From Devosia limi DSM 17137 (GTDB lineage Bacteria; Pseudomonadota; Alphaproteobacteria; Rhizobiales; Devosiaceae): DNA of 64,000 nucleotides. Location: the NCBI RefSeq assembly GCF_900128975.1, contig NZ_FQVC01000006.1:237369-301368 (forward strand), written 5' to 3'. The notes beneath the pieces are model-generated. The model was given only the letters and a program-made list of their open reading frames with translations, did not search any database and was not told where the DNA came from. Position numbers and translations under genes: made by a program. Shown here piece after piece: positions 25,711 to 35,784 of this stretch (the first letter of the stretch is position 1; every line of letters begins with the position of its first letter).

Positions 25711-26262
25711 ATGCCCATTTACGCCCTTGATGGCATCGCGCCCGAGATTGACGCCGACATCGCCTGGATCGCTCCCAGTGCGGTTCTGGTCGGCAAGGTC
25801 GTGATCGCTGCCGATGTCGGCATCTGGTTCGGCGTGGTGGCGCGGGGCGACAATGAACCCATCACCATCGGCGCCCGCTCCAATGTGCAGGAAAACGCCG
25901 TGCTCCATACCGATATGGGCTCGCCCCTGAGCATCGGGGAAGGCTGCACCATTGGCCACAAGGCCATGCTGCATGGCTGCACCATTGGCGATAACACGCT
26001 GATCGGCATGGGCGCCACCGTGCTCAACGACGCGAAAATTGGCAGCAATTGCCTGATCGGCGCCGGTGCGCTGATCACCGAAGGCAAGGTCATCCCCGAC
26101 AATTCCCTCGTCATCGGTGCCCCCGGAAAGATCATCCGCAGCCTCGACGACGCCGCTATCGCGGGCCTGCGCCGTTCCGCCGACGGCTATGTCCGAAATG
26201 CCCGACGGTTTGCCGCCGGACTCGAGGAAGTCACCTGGCCGGCAGCGTTCGATCCGGCCTAG
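25711..26262 (+). CDS. Gamma-carbonic anhydrase family protein
   Basis: This 183-residue left-handed beta-helix protein carries hexapeptide repeats (WIAPSAVLVGKVVI, IGARSNVQENAVLHTD, IGEGCTIGHKAMLHGC, IGDNTLIGMGATV). The three zinc-ligand histidines are at VLHTD, IGHKA and MLHGC, consistent with CO2 hydration, although many members have unproven activity. The GAGGAG ribosome site overlaps the selO stop. It converges with the acyl-CoA regulator gene and overlaps it by four bases at the stops. Confidence 0.92.
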   Translation: MPIYALDGIAPEIDADIAWIAPSAVLVGKVVIAADVGIWFGVVARGDNEPITIGARSNVQENAVLHTDMGSPLSIGEGCTIGHKAMLHGCTIGDNTLIGMGATVLNDAKIGSNCLIGAGALITEGKVIPDNSLVIGAPGKIIRSLDDAAIAGLRRSADGYVRNARRFAAGLEEVTWPAAFDPA

Positions 26263-27671
26263 CCGATATCATAGGGCACGATCGAGCGACGATCCGTGTT
26301 GACGGTGATGCTGGCGGCCAGGGGCGGGACGGCGCGTTGCGGGCAGGCGCGGCGTTCGCAGATGCGGCAGGAGATGCCGATGGGATCGAAGCTGGCGCGG
26401 GCCAGATCGAGATCTTGGGCATAGACCAAGCGGCTGGCATGGCTGGCTTCGCAGCCCAGCGCATAGGCATAGCGGCGCGTGGTGCCGTGATAGCCGCCAC
26501 TGCGCTTTTCGGTGGACCAGGCCAGGCACAGATAGCGATTGCCATCGGGCGTCTCGGCCAATTGCCTTATGATCTGACCATGCGCCTCGAAGGCCCGATG
26601 CACGTTCCATAATGGGCAGGCACCGCCGAAGCGAGCGAATTGCAGGGCAGTCGCCGAATGGCGCTTGGTGATGGTCCCGGCCGCGTCGACCCGGGCAAAG
26701 AAGAACGGCACACCACGCTCGCGGGGACGCTGCATGGTAGAAAGGCGATGCGCGACCTGTTCCAGACTGGCGCCAAACTGGTGCGCCAGTTCCTCGATGT
26801 CATAGCGTTGGGCTTCTGCCGCCTTGAGGAAGGCCCCATAGGGCATTTGCAAGGCCCCGGCAAAATAGTTCGACAACCCCATGCGGCAGATCGAGCGCGC
26901 TTCGGCCGTCTTGAAATTGGCGCCATCCAGAAGGAGCGACAGCAGTGTGGTCTGCTCCATGCCCGCCAGATGACCGGCGATCTGGAAGAACTGGGTCGAG
27001 GGCTCCAACCGGGCATTGATCGCCAGTGTGCGCGTCGCACGGTCGAAATCACGGATCAGATCGGGCCGGGTCGGCACTATCAGCGCCACGCGCAAATCGT
27101 GGGCTTCGGCGCAATAGGCGATCAACCGGCGCAGGCGATCGGGACCGCACTCGCCGATCTCGTCCGCCAGCGCCTCGGCAGCGCGGTCAAGTGGATCGAT
27201 GTAATTGTCGGCATAGTGGAAAAAGTCGCGGACCTCTTCATAGGCCGTCTGAATACCGCTCTGGGGATCGCGGGTGAGCACGGCATCAACGCTGGCGAGG
27301 CGCTCATTGGTTTTGCGATAGCTCTCGTAGAGCTGCAGCATCGCCCGCGCCATATCCGGCGCATTGGCAGCGACGGTCTTGAGCTCCTGCAGATTGGGCA
27401 CTGCCTCGCCAAATACCGGATCGGCCAGCGCCTCGCGCAGATCGGCCAGCAAACGATCGGACGCGTCGGTCATCAGGCTCGACAGATCGAGATTGAAACC
27501 ATCGGCCAGCGCCAGCATCACCGCCGCCGTCAGTGGGCGCTGGTTGGACTCGAGCTGATTGACATAGGAGGTAGAAATCTCCAGCCGCGCCGCCAGTTCG
27601 CCCTGAGTCAGCTTGTGCTGAATGCGCAGCGCCCGCAGACGTGCCCCGGCAAAGACCTTGCGTGCCGCCAT
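26259..27671 (-). CDS. pccR: XRE-family short-chain acyl-CoA regulator (PccR/RamB type)
   Basis: ATG 27671 gives 470 residues. An XRE helix-turn-helix is at 5-60 (LRALRIQHKLTQGELAARLE, TSYVNQLESNQRPLT). It is followed by a sensory domain (IrrE/peptidase-like fold) and a C-terminal domain with CRICERRACPQR, the Cys cluster typical of short-chain fatty acyl-CoA regulators. In relatives PccR controls propionyl-CoA carboxylase; here the gene is divergent from pccB, which strongly supports the same role. The shared 117-bp spacer holds CACAA direct repeats and an inverted repeat. Confidence 0.88.
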   Translation of the reverse strand: MAARKVFAGARLRALRIQHKLTQGELAARLEISTSYVNQLESNQRPLTAAVMLALADGFNLDLSSLMTDASDRLLADLREALADPVFGEAVPNLQELKTVAANAPDMARAMLQLYESYRKTNERLASVDAVLTRDPQSGIQTAYEEVRDFFHYADNYIDPLDRAAEALADEIGECGPDRLRRLIAYCAEAHDLRVALIVPTRPDLIRDFDRATRTLAINARLEPSTQFFQIAGHLAGMEQTTLLSLLLDGANFKTAEARSICRMGLSNYFAGALQMPYGAFLKAAEAQRYDIEELAHQFGASLEQVAHRLSTMQRPRERGVPFFFARVDAAGTITKRHSATALQFARFGGACPLWNVHRAFEAHGQIIRQLAETPDGNRYLCLAWSTEKRSGGYHGTTRRYAYALGCEASHASRLVYAQDLDLARASFDPIGISCRICERRACPQRAVPPLAASITVNTDRRSIVPYDIG

Positions 27672-27673
27672 TT

Positions 27674-27714
27674 CACAAATCCACAAAATCACAATCGATG
27701 ACTTGTGCGATTGT
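27674..27714. promoter_or_regulatory. Candidate PccR operator in pccR-pccB spacer
   Basis: CACAA occurs at 27674, 27682 and 27690, an exact eight-base spacing, and ACAATCG (27691-27697) faces CGATTGT (27708-27714) across ten bases. The cluster lies directly upstream of pccR and 75-115 bp upstream of pccB. Confidence 0.5.
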
Positions 27715-27788
27715 AACAGCAACGCCTTTTGCTGTCTTGGGCGATGGCCCGCAACGCGCTAGGGTCGCGCACGACAGACGGAGTGCCC

Positions 27789-29321
27789 ATGCAAAAGATC
27801 ATTGCCGAACTGGAAGACAAGCGCGCCCAGGCGCGGCTGGGTGGCGGACAGCGGCGCATCGACACGCAGCACTCCAAGGGCAAGCTGACCGCCCGCGAAC
27901 GGCTCGACGTCTTGCTCGATCCCGGCTCGTTTGAAGAATACGACATGTTCGTCACCCATCGGGCGACCGATTTCGGCATGGCCGAGACCATCATTCCTGG
28001 CGATGGCGTGGTCACCGGCTGGGGCACGATCGAGGGCCGTCTGGTCTATGTGTTCAGTCAGGATTTTACCGTGTTCGGCGGCTCGCTGAGCGAGACTCAT
28101 GCCAAGAAAATCTGCAAGATCATGGACCTGGCGCTGCAAAACGGCGCGCCGGTCATTGGGCTCAATGATTCCGGTGGCGCGCGCATTCAGGAGGGTGTGG
28201 CCTCGCTGGGCGGTTATGCCGATGTGTTCTGGCGCAATGTGCAGGCCTCGGGTGCGGTGCCGCAGATTTCGGTGATCATGGGCCCCTGCGCCGGTGGCGC
28301 GGTCTATTCGCCGGCAATGACGGACTTCATCTATATGGTGCGAGACACGAGCTACATGTTCGTGACCGGGCCGGATGTGGTGAAAACCGTCACCAATGAA
28401 ACAGTGACCCAGGAAGAGCTGGGTGGCGCCTCCACCCACACCAAGATCTCCTCGGTGGCCGATGCGGCCTTCGAGAACGACATCGAAACCTTGCTGGAAG
28501 TGCGCCGCCTATTCAGCTTCCTGCCGCTGGCCGCCGGGCAGAAACCACCGCGCCGGCCGACGCACGAGCCCATCGTGCGCGACGATGCCAGCCTCGACAC
28601 CATCATCCCCGACAGCGCCAACAAGCCCTATGACATGCGCGAAGTGATCGAGAAGGTCGCCGATGAAGGTGATTTTCTGGAACTCCAGAAGGATCATGCC
28701 GGCAATATCCTCATCGGCTTCATCCGGCTCGACGGCGAAACCGTGGGTGTCGTCGCCAATCAGCCGCTGGTGCTGGCGGGGTGTCTCGATATCAATGCCT
28801 CCAAGAAAGCCGCGCGCTTCATCCGCTTCTGCGACAGCTTTGAAATTCCCATCCTGACCCTGGTCGACGTGCCGGGTTTCCTGCCCGGCGTGGCGCAGGA
28901 GTATGGCGGCATCATCAAGCATGGCGCCAAGCTGCTGTTCGCCTATGCAGAAGCCACCGTGCCTCTGGTCACCGTCATCACCCGCAAGGCCTATGGCGGC
29001 GCCTATGACGTGATGGCGAGTAAGCACATCAAGGCTGACGTCAATTACGCCTGGCCCTCCGCCGAAATCGCGGTGATGGGCGCCAAGGGGGCGACGGAAA
29101 TCCTCTACCGCTCCGAACTCGGCGACAAGGACAAGATCGCGCAACGCACCGCCGACTACGAGGCGCGGTTTGCCAATCCCTTCGTCGCGGCCGAGCGCGG
29201 CTTTATCGACGACGTGATCATGCCCCACGGCACGCGACGGCGGGTGATCCGCGCCTTCTCGACGCTGCGCCACAAGACGCACAGCATGCCGAAGAAGAAG
29301 CACGACAATATTCCGCTGTGA
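27789..29321 (+). CDS. pccB: Propionyl-CoA carboxylase beta subunit
   Basis: ATG 27789 gives 510 residues, the normal length of the carboxyltransferase subunit. N- and C-terminal crotonase-like halves show [56 protein letters not shown], and [20 protein letters not shown]. It transfers the carboxyl group from biotin on PccA to propionyl-CoA, giving (S)-methylmalonyl-CoA. It heads the operon pccB-pccA-mutase-epimerase. Confidence 0.97.
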   Translation: MQKIIAELEDKRAQARLGGGQRRIDTQHSKGKLTARERLDVLLDPGSFEEYDMFVTHRATDFGMAETIIPGDGVVTGWGTIEGRLVYVFSQDFTVFGGSLSETHAKKICKIMDLALQNGAPVIGLNDSGGARIQEGVASLGGYADVFWRNVQASGAVPQISVIMGPCAGGAVYSPAMTDFIYMVRDTSYMFVTGPDVVKTVTNETVTQEELGGASTHTKISSVADAAFENDIETLLEVRRLFSFLPLAAGQKPPRRPTHEPIVRDDASLDTIIPDSANKPYDMREVIEKVADEGDFLELQKDHAGNILIGFIRLDGETVGVVANQPLVLAGCLDINASKKAARFIRFCDSFEIPILTLVDVPGFLPGVAQEYGGIIKHGAKLLFAYAEATVPLVTVITRKAYGGAYDVMASKHIKADVNYAWPSAEIAVMGAKGATEILYRSELGDKDKIAQRTADYEARFANPFVAAERGFIDDVIMPHGTRRRVIRAFSTLRHKTHSMPKKKHDNIPL

Positions 29322-29332
29322 GGAGCCAAGAG

Positions 29333-31312
29333 ATGATCACCAAACTCCTCATCGCCAATCGGGGCGAGATTGCCTGCCGGGTTATCAAGACGGCTAAGAA
29401 GATGGGCATCGCGACGGTGGCGGTTTATTCCGATGCCGACCGCGAGGCGCTGCATGTGCGGATGGCGGATGAGGCGGTCCATATCGGTCCGTCGCCGGCC
29501 AAGGACAGCTATCTGCAGATCGACAAGATCATTGCTGCCTGCAAGCAGACCGGCGCGCAGGCGGTGCATCCGGGTTATGGATTTCTGTCGGAGAACCCAA
29601 GATTTGCCGAGGCATTGGAAGCGGCTGGACTGATTTTTGTCGGGCCACCGGTGAAGGCGATCGAGGCGATGGGGGACAAGATCACCTCCAAGAAGCTCGC
29701 GGCGGCTGCTGGGGTTTCGACCGTACCGGGCCATATGGGCCTGATCGATGATGCCGAACATGCGGTGACGATTGCGCAGTCCATCGGCTATCCGGTGATG
29801 ATCAAGGCCTCGGCTGGCGGCGGCGGCAAGGGCATGCGCATTGCCTGGAACGATGCCGAGGCACGCGAGGGTTTCGAGCGTTCCAAATCGGAAGCCGCGT
29901 CCTCGTTTGGGGATGATCGCATCTTCATCGAGAAGTTCGTCACCGAGCCGCGCCATATCGAGATCCAGCTGATCGGCGACCAACACGGCAATGTGCTCTA
30001 TCTCAATGAGCGCGAATGCTCGATCCAGCGGCGCAACCAGAAGGTCATCGAGGAGGCCCCCTCGCCTTTCCTCGACGAGGCCACGCGCCAGGCGATGGGC
30101 GAGCAATCGGTCGCGCTGGCCAAGGCCGTTGGCTATACCAGCGCCGGCACGGTCGAATTCATCGTTGACCGGGATCGCAAGTTCTATTTCCTCGAGATGA
30201 ATACCCGTCTGCAGGTGGAGCATCCGGTGACCGAACTGATCACCGGGCTCGATCTGGTGGAGCTGATGCTGCGCGTCGCCAATGGCGAAAAGCTGCCGCT
30301 AAGCCAGGAGCAGGTGCAGCGCAATGGCTGGGCCATTGAAAGCCGGCTCTATGCCGAAGACCCCTATCGCAATTTCTTGCCGTCGACGGGTCGGCTGGTG
30401 CGGTATCGGCCGCCGGCGGATCCCGGTGGCGCGGCTCCAAACGTTCGAAATGACACCGGCGTCTATGAAGGCGGGGAAATCTCTACTTTCTACGACCCGA
30501 TGATCGCCAAGCTCTGCACGTGGGCCCCCACCCGCATCGAAGCCATTGATCTGATGGCCGAGGCGCTCAACACATTTGAGGTTGAGGGTGTCGGCAATAA
30601 CCTGCCGTTCCTGTCGACCGTGATGGATCAGCAGCGGTTCCGCGCGGGGCAATTGACCACCGGCTACATTGCCGAGGCGTTCCCCGAGGGCTTTCACGGC
30701 GCTACTTTGTCCGATGAACACCTGCAGGACGTCGTCGCTGCGGCTGCCATGATGACAGCGATCACCCAGACCAGAATAGGCATGCCCGCCGATGACGTTG
30801 TGGTGGTGGTTGACGGTCACCAGTTTCCTGTCCGGACGCTTGGGCCAGATGCAGACAACTTGTGGGAACTTGGCCTGTTCGGCGCTGCGCCACAGCTGAC
30901 ATTTGCTTGGCAACCGGGTGAAACCATCGCTCGGGTCCAATGGTCGGGCGGCAGATCGGAAACGCTGAAGGTCAACCCAACCACCTCCGGGTTCCGCATC
31001 CGTTATCGCGGGGCCGACCACAAAGTGCTGGTGCTGCGCCCCCATGTCGCCGCCCTTCTCAAGCATATGCCGATCAAAGTACCGCCCGACATGAGCAAAT
31101 TCCTGCTCTGCCCCATGCCGGGACAAGTGGTGCGCCTCGATGTCGCTGAAGGCGATATCGTCGAGGATGGGCAGACGCTCGCCATTGTCGAGGCGATGAA
31201 GATGGAAAATGTGCTGAAGGCCGAGAAACGCGCCAGAGTGAGCAAAATCCACGCTGTTGCAGGCGCGGTGCTGGCGGTGGATCAGGTGATTTTGGAATTC
31301 GAGGCGGTGTGA
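29333..31312 (+). CDS. pccA: Propionyl-CoA carboxylase alpha subunit (biotin carboxylase)
   Basis: ATG 29333, with AGGAG upstream, gives 659 residues. The biotin carboxylase part (about 1-450) has IANRGEIACRVI, ASAGGGGKGMRI and EMNTRLQVEHPVTE. A BT-linker domain follows, and the C-terminal biotinyl domain has EAMKMENVLKAE with the biotinylated Lys. The protein carboxylates its biotin with ATP and bicarbonate for PccB. It is 11 bp from pccB. Confidence 0.97.
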   Translation: MITKLLIANRGEIACRVIKTAKKMGIATVAVYSDADREALHVRMADEAVHIGPSPAKDSYLQIDKIIAACKQTGAQAVHPGYGFLSENPRFAEALEAAGLIFVGPPVKAIEAMGDKITSKKLAAAAGVSTVPGHMGLIDDAEHAVTIAQSIGYPVMIKASAGGGGKGMRIAWNDAEAREGFERSKSEAASSFGDDRIFIEKFVTEPRHIEIQLIGDQHGNVLYLNERECSIQRRNQKVIEEAPSPFLDEATRQAMGEQSVALAKAVGYTSAGTVEFIVDRDRKFYFLEMNTRLQVEHPVTELITGLDLVELMLRVANGEKLPLSQEQVQRNGWAIESRLYAEDPYRNFLPSTGRLVRYRPPADPGGAAPNVRNDTGVYEGGEISTFYDPMIAKLCTWAPTRIEAIDLMAEALNTFEVEGVGNNLPFLSTVMDQQRFRAGQLTTGYIAEAFPEGFHGATLSDEHLQDVVAAAAMMTAITQTRIGMPADDVVVVVDGHQFPVRTLGPDADNLWELGLFGAAPQLTFAWQPGETIARVQWSGGRSETLKVNPTTSGFRIRYRGADHKVLVLRPHVAALLKHMPIKVPPDMSKFLLCPMPGQVVRLDVAEGDIVEDGQTLAIVEAMKMENVLKAEKRARVSKIHAVAGAVLAVDQVILEFEAV

Positions 31313-31342
31313 TGGGGTTTGATATCTCCGCACATGCTGAAT

Positions 31343-31440
31343 GGCTCCTCGCCCTTCGAGGGGGAGAAGGGCTGCGAGAGCCCCGATATCCGGGGCTGTC
31401 CGACCCCCACCCCGGCTCCCCCTTGCAGGGGGAGGAGCCG
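31343..31440. repeat. Repeat family E pair inside the pcc operon
   Basis: CTCGCCCTTCGAGGGGGAGA and a facing CCCCCACCCCGGCTCCCCCT plus TGCAGGGGGAGG occupy most of the 156-bp gap between pccA and the mutase gene. They form inverted relatives of the family E unit and would sit in the operon mRNA. Confidence 0.65.
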
Positions 31441-31468
31441 GTCGGTGTTGGCGAAACGGCGGTGGCCC

Positions 31469-33589
31469 ATGTCTGAAAAACCCAACTTCGCCCACTGGGC
31501 CACCCTCGCCCAGAAGGAACTCCGCGATACGCCGCTGTCGTCGCTCGACCGCGACTATGGTGGCATCCCGGTGCGGCCGGTCTATTTCGGCGATGCGCCG
31601 GAGATCCCGGGCGTCGAGCCGTTTACCCGCGGCGTTCGGGCGACGATGTATGCCAACCGGCCATGGACGATCCGGCAATATGCCGGCTTCTCCACGGCGC
31701 GGGAAAGCAATGCGTTCTATCGGCAGGCGTTGGAGAAGGGGCAGAAGGGGCTGTCGGTTGCCTTCGATCTGGCCACCCATCGTGGCTATGACAGCGATCA
31801 TCCGCGTGTCGTCGGCGATGTCGGCAAGGCTGGGGTGGCCATCGACAGCGTCGAGGACATGAAGATCCTGTTCGATGCCATTCCGCTCGATCAGATGAGC
31901 GTGTCGATGACCATGAATGGCGCGGTGATCCCGGTGCTGGCCATGTTCATTGTGGCGGCCGAGGAACAGGGCGTGCCGCAGGCCAAGCTCGACGGGACCA
32001 TCCAGAACGACATCCTCAAGGAGTTCATGGTCCGCAATACCTATATCTATCCGCCCGAGCCTTCGATGCGGATCGTTGGCGACATCATCGCGCATACGGC
32101 GCGGCATATGCCGAAATTCAACTCGATCTCGATCTCGGGCTATCACATGCATGAAGCCGGGGCGACGGCCGTGCAGGAGCTGGCCTATACGCTCGCCGAT
32201 GGCATGGACTATGTCCGCGCGGCGCAGGCCAAGGGGCTCGATATCGATGCCTTTGCCGGACGGCTGAGCTTCTTTTTCGGCATCGGCATGAACTTCTTCC
32301 TCGAGGTCTCCAAGCTGCGCGCGGCGCGGCAATTGTGGAGCGAGATCATGACCGGGCTGGGGGCCAAGGACCCGCGCTCCAAGATGCTGCGTACCCATTG
32401 CCAGACCTCGGGCGTCTCGCTGACCGAACAGGATCCGCATAACAATATCGTCCGCACCACCATTGAAGCTCTGGCGGCGACGCTGGGCGGCACGCAGAGC
32501 CTGCACACCAATTCGTTCGATGAGGCCATCGCGCTGCCGACCGAATTTTCGAGCCGGATTGCGCGCAACACCCAGCTGATCCTGCAGCATGAAAGCCGAA
32601 TTACCGATGTGGTCGACCCGCTGGGCGGCTCCTATTATGTCGAGGCGCTGACGGCGCAACTGGTCGAGGGGGCCAGGGCGCTGATCGGCGAGGCCGAGGC
32701 CCAGGGCGGCATGACCAAGGCGGTGCAGGCCGGCGGGCCAAAGCTCGCCATCGAAACCGCCGCCGCGCAACGCCAGGCCCGGGTGGATCGTGGTGAGGAT
32801 GTCATTGTCGGCGTCAATCGCTACCGGCTCGATAGCGAAGCCGGCATCGAGGTGCGCGAGATCGACAATGCCAAGGTGCGCGACGAACAGATCGCCCGGC
32901 TCAATGAAATCCGGCGCAACCGTGACGAGGCCCGCTGCCAGTCCATGCTCGCGGCGATCCGCGAATACGCGGCCAAGGACGAGGGCAATCTGCTGGAGGC
33001 AGCGATCGAAGCGGCACGGGCCCGCGCCACGCTTGGCGAAATCAGCGCAGCGATGGAAGACGTCTTCGGACGGCATGCGGCCGTTACCCGCGTCATCTCG
33101 GGCGTCTATGCCGGCGGCTATGCCGGCGATCCCGAATATGCCGCTATTGCTGGTCGGATAGCGGAATTCAAGGTGGCGCGTGGGCGCTCCCCGTCGATCT
33201 TCATCGCCAAGATGGGCCAGGATGGCCATGATCGCGGCGCCAAGGTGATTGCCTCGGCCTTTGCCGACCTGGGGTTCGATGTGCATCTGGGATCGCTGTT
33301 CGAAACCGCCCACGAAGTTGCGGCGCATGTGGACGAATTGCAGGTTGATGCCGTTGGCGTCTCCTCCCTCGCGGCGGGACACAAGACGCTGGTGCCCGAA
33401 CTGATCGGCGCGCTCCGCGATCGCGATCTAGGGGACGTCATCGTGGTGGTGGGCGGGGTCATTCCGGAGCCCGATTATGAGTTTCTCTACGACAAGGGCG
33501 TCGCGGAGATCTTCGGGCCCGGCACCAATGTGCTGTCAGCTGCCTTCTCGGTACTGAGCCAGATCGAAGGAAGGTTGAGCAATCGATGA
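31469..33589 (+). CDS. scpA: Methylmalonyl-CoA mutase
   Basis: ATG 31469 ([10 protein letters not shown]) gives 706 residues; longer frames only translate the repeat. The enzyme uses adenosylcobalamin to convert (R)-methylmalonyl-CoA to succinyl-CoA. The TIM barrel shows [20 protein letters not shown] and [17 protein letters not shown], and the C-terminal B12 domain shows [12 protein letters not shown] (DxHxxG cobalt-ligand His) and VVVGGVIP. It is a fused single-chain form with both substrate and cobalamin domains. Confidence 0.97.
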   Translation: MSEKPNFAHWATLAQKELRDTPLSSLDRDYGGIPVRPVYFGDAPEIPGVEPFTRGVRATMYANRPWTIRQYAGFSTARESNAFYRQALEKGQKGLSVAFDLATHRGYDSDHPRVVGDVGKAGVAIDSVEDMKILFDAIPLDQMSVSMTMNGAVIPVLAMFIVAAEEQGVPQAKLDGTIQNDILKEFMVRNTYIYPPEPSMRIVGDIIAHTARHMPKFNSISISGYHMHEAGATAVQELAYTLADGMDYVRAAQAKGLDIDAFAGRLSFFFGIGMNFFLEVSKLRAARQLWSEIMTGLGAKDPRSKMLRTHCQTSGVSLTEQDPHNNIVRTTIEALAATLGGTQSLHTNSFDEAIALPTEFSSRIARNTQLILQHESRITDVVDPLGGSYYVEALTAQLVEGARALIGEAEAQGGMTKAVQAGGPKLAIETAAAQRQARVDRGEDVIVGVNRYRLDSEAGIEVREIDNAKVRDEQIARLNEIRRNRDEARCQSMLAAIREYAAKDEGNLLEAAIEAARARATLGEISAAMEDVFGRHAAVTRVISGVYAGGYAGDPEYAAIAGRIAEFKVARGRSPSIFIAKMGQDGHDRGAKVIASAFADLGFDVHLGSLFETAHEVAAHVDELQVDAVGVSSLAAGHKTLVPELIGALRDRDLGDVIVVVGGVIPEPDYEFLYDKGVAEIFGPGTNVLSAAFSVLSQIEGRLSNR

Positions 33590-33999
33590 TCGGTCGTCTC
33601 AATCATATCGCCATCGCCGTCCCCGATCTCGCGGCGGCATCGGCAAAATATCGCGACCTGCTCGGCGCCAAGGTCGGAGCGCCCCAGGCGCTGCCCGGGC
33701 ATGGTGTCACCGCCGTGTTTGTCGACACCGGCAATACCAAGGTGGAATTGCTCGAGCCCCTGGGCGAACTGTCCCCGATCGCTGCGTTTCTCATCAAGAA
33801 CCCTTCGGGTGGCATGCATCACATCTGCTTTGAGGTGGCCGATCTCGCGGAGGCTGCTGCAAAACTTGTGGAAGGCGGCGCGCGCATTTTGGGCGATGGC
33901 ACGCCCCGGATCGGGGCGCATGGACTGCCGGTGCTGTTTCTGCACCCCAAGGATTTCGATGGAACGCTGATCGAACTGGAACAGCTGCAGAGCCCCTAA
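33586..33999 (+). CDS. mce: Methylmalonyl-CoA epimerase
   Basis: This 137-residue VOC-fold enzyme interconverts the S and R isomers of methylmalonyl-CoA, linking carboxylase to mutase. [15 protein letters not shown] carries the first metal His, [13 protein letters not shown] the second region and GTLIELEQ the metal Glu. Its ATG overlaps the mutase stop (ATGA), a clear sign of translational coupling and of function in the same pathway. Confidence 0.95.
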   Translation: MIGRLNHIAIAVPDLAAASAKYRDLLGAKVGAPQALPGHGVTAVFVDTGNTKVELLEPLGELSPIAAFLIKNPSGGMHHICFEVADLAEAAAKLVEGGARILGDGTPRIGAHGLPVLFLHPKDFDGTLIELEQLQSP

Positions 34000-34011
34000 A
34001 CGCCGGGCCTA

Positions 34012-34029
34012 CTGTCATAAAACCGTCAT
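34012..34029 (+). promoter_or_regulatory. Pho-box-like site 1 upstream of ugpB
   Basis: CTGTCAT-AAAA-CCGTCAT is two seven-base repeats separated by four bases, the spacing and sequence of a PhoB box. It lies 250 bp upstream of ugpB and 13 bp past the epimerase stop. Confidence 0.65.
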
Positions 34030-34188
34030 CTAGCCTTCACACGAACGTCAACCGCCCCCACTAGACGAAACCGGCGATCGGGCTCGCACATAGCGTGTGA
34101 ACCGATAAACGCGTATACTAGGTTTCGGATTGCTGTCGGTTTGGTTTCGTCTGATTTCGTCTTGACCCAGAAAATCATATCTGACTAG

Positions 34189-34206
34189 CTGTCATAAACC
34201 TGATCG
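34189..34206 (+). promoter_or_regulatory. Pho-box-like site 2 upstream of ugpB
   Basis: CTGTCAT-AAAC-CTGATCG has a perfect first half and a partial second half of the PhoB box. It lies 73 bp upstream of the ugpB start, near where a promoter would be. Confidence 0.55.
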
Positions 34207-34278
34207 AGCCCATTCCAAGAGGTCTGGCAGGTACGCGGATTTCTTGTTGTGGGAAGTCCGATTCAAAGGGAGACATCA

Positions 34279-35607
34279 ATGCTACGCATCACCGCCGCGG
34301 CAGGGCTTGCAGCCTTGGCCGTCACGCTGACTAGTTCGGTTGCCATGGCGCAGACCGAAATCGCCTGGTGGCACGCCATGGGCGCCGAATTGGGCGAAAA
34401 GCTCGAATCGATTGCTCAGGGCTTCAATGAGAGCCAGTCCGACTACAAGATCGTGCCGGTCTTCAAGGGGACCTATCCCGAGACGCTGACTGCCGCCATT
34501 GCCGCATTCCGCGCCAACGAACAGCCTGCCATCGTGCAGGTCTTCGAAGTGGGCACCGGCACCATGATGGCTGCCAAGGGCGCCGTCTATCCTGTCTACC
34601 AGCTGATGGCAGACCAGGGCGAGCCGTGGGATGTCTCGGGCTTCCTGACCCCCGTCACCGGCTATTACTCCGACACCGATGGCAACATCCTGTCGATGCC
34701 GTTCAATTCCTCGACCCCGATCATGTACTACAACAAGGACGTGTTCGAAAAAGCCGGTCTTGACCCGGAAGTGGCCCCCAAGACCTGGGCCGAAGTCGAG
34801 CAGTTCTCGCAGAAGATCGTTGATTCCGGCGCAGCCAAATGCGGTTTCACCACCGCCTGGGTGTCCTGGATCCAGACCGAGAACCTCTCGGCCATCCATG
34901 ACCAGCCGTTCGGCACGCTCGAAAACGGCTTTGGCGGCCTGGGCACCGAGTTCACCTTCAATGGCGACGTTCAGGTCAAGCACTGGGACAACCTCAAGAA
35001 GTGGGCGGATTCCGGTCTGTTCCAGTATGGCGGCCCCGTTGGCGGCTCGGATGCTCCACCGAAGTTCTATGCGCAGGAATGCGCGATGTTCATGAACTCT
35101 TCGGCTGGCCGTGCCGGCGTTATCCTGAACTCCAAGGACTTCACGCCGGGCTTTGCTCCGCTGCCCTATTATGACGACGTGACCACCGATCCGAAGAACT
35201 CGATCATTGGTGGCGCGACGCTGTGGACCCTCAATGGCCGCAGCCCGGAAGAATATGCTGGCGTTGCCAAGTTCTTCACCTATCTCAGCCAGCCTGAAAT
35301 TCAGGCCGACTGGCACCAGTTCAGCGGCTATCTGCCGATCACCAATGCTGCCTATGACCTGGGCAAGGAACAGGGCTATTACGCCGCCAATCCAGGTTCT
35401 GACATTGCGATCAACCAGATCACCCGTGGCACGCCCACAGCGAATTCCAAGGGCATCCGTTTCGGCAACCTGACCCAGGTCCGCGACGTGGTCGACAGCG
35501 AATTCGAAGCTCTGCTGTCTGGCCAGAAGAACGCCCAGGAAGCCCTGGATGCTGCCGTCGAACGCGGCAACCAGATCCTGCGCGATTTCGAAGCTGCCAA
35601 CAGCTAA
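34279..35607 (+). CDS. ugpB: sn-Glycerol-3-phosphate-binding periplasmic protein
   Basis: ATG 34279, with AAGGGAG upstream, gives 442 residues with a Sec signal peptide (LAALAVTLTSSVAMAQ). It is a family-1 extracellular solute-binding protein with the UgpB-type start TEIAWWHAMGAELGEKLE and PFNSSTPIMYYNKDVFEKAG. It captures glycerol-3-phosphate or related glycerophosphodiesters for UgpAEC. The Pho-box-like sites suggest expression under phosphate limitation. Confidence 0.94.
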   Translation: MLRITAAAGLAALAVTLTSSVAMAQTEIAWWHAMGAELGEKLESIAQGFNESQSDYKIVPVFKGTYPETLTAAIAAFRANEQPAIVQVFEVGTGTMMAAKGAVYPVYQLMADQGEPWDVSGFLTPVTGYYSDTDGNILSMPFNSSTPIMYYNKDVFEKAGLDPEVAPKTWAEVEQFSQKIVDSGAAKCGFTTAWVSWIQTENLSAIHDQPFGTLENGFGGLGTEFTFNGDVQVKHWDNLKKWADSGLFQYGGPVGGSDAPPKFYAQECAMFMNSSAGRAGVILNSKDFTPGFAPLPYYDDVTTDPKNSIIGGATLWTLNGRSPEEYAGVAKFFTYLSQPEIQADWHQFSGYLPITNAAYDLGKEQGYYAANPGSDIAINQITRGTPTANSKGIRFGNLTQVRDVVDSEFEALLSGQKNAQEALDAAVERGNQILRDFEAANS

Positions 35608-35619
35608 GGCTCGTCAATG

Positions 35620-35643
35620 GGGACCCGGGTTCGCCCGGGTCCC
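35620..35643. repeat. 10-bp hairpin with TTCG loop after ugpB
   Basis: GGGACCCGGG (35620-35629) and CCCGGGTCCC (35634-35643) pair perfectly around TTCG, a very stable tetraloop. There is no T run. It is 12 bp past the ugpB stop and within the operon, so it probably protects the ugpB part of the mRNA. Confidence 0.8.
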
Positions 35644-35675
35644 TCACCTTCAACCCTGCGAAACTTCTCCCTAGC

Positions 35676-35754
35676 CCTCCCGTATCCCGGGAGGCATGAG
35701 CCGACACTGGTGCCCTGCACCGGATTGCGGGCGTTGACCCTCCCTTTGGGAGGG
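35676..35754. repeat. Second and third hairpins in ugpB-ugpA spacer
   Basis: CCTCCC/GGGAGG (35676-35694) and CCCTCCC-TTT-GGGAGGG (35738-35754) are two further stem-loops before ugpA. Together with the TTCG hairpin they fill the 177-bp spacer. Confidence 0.65.
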
Positions 35755-35784
35755 CTTGGGAGCAGGTTCGAGCGAGGCGGCTCG

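Noticed and set aside
30299..33382. Very long minus-strand frame opposite pccA and the mutase gene
   Set aside because: It spans two real genes and their intergenic repeat on the other strand, so it is a shadow.
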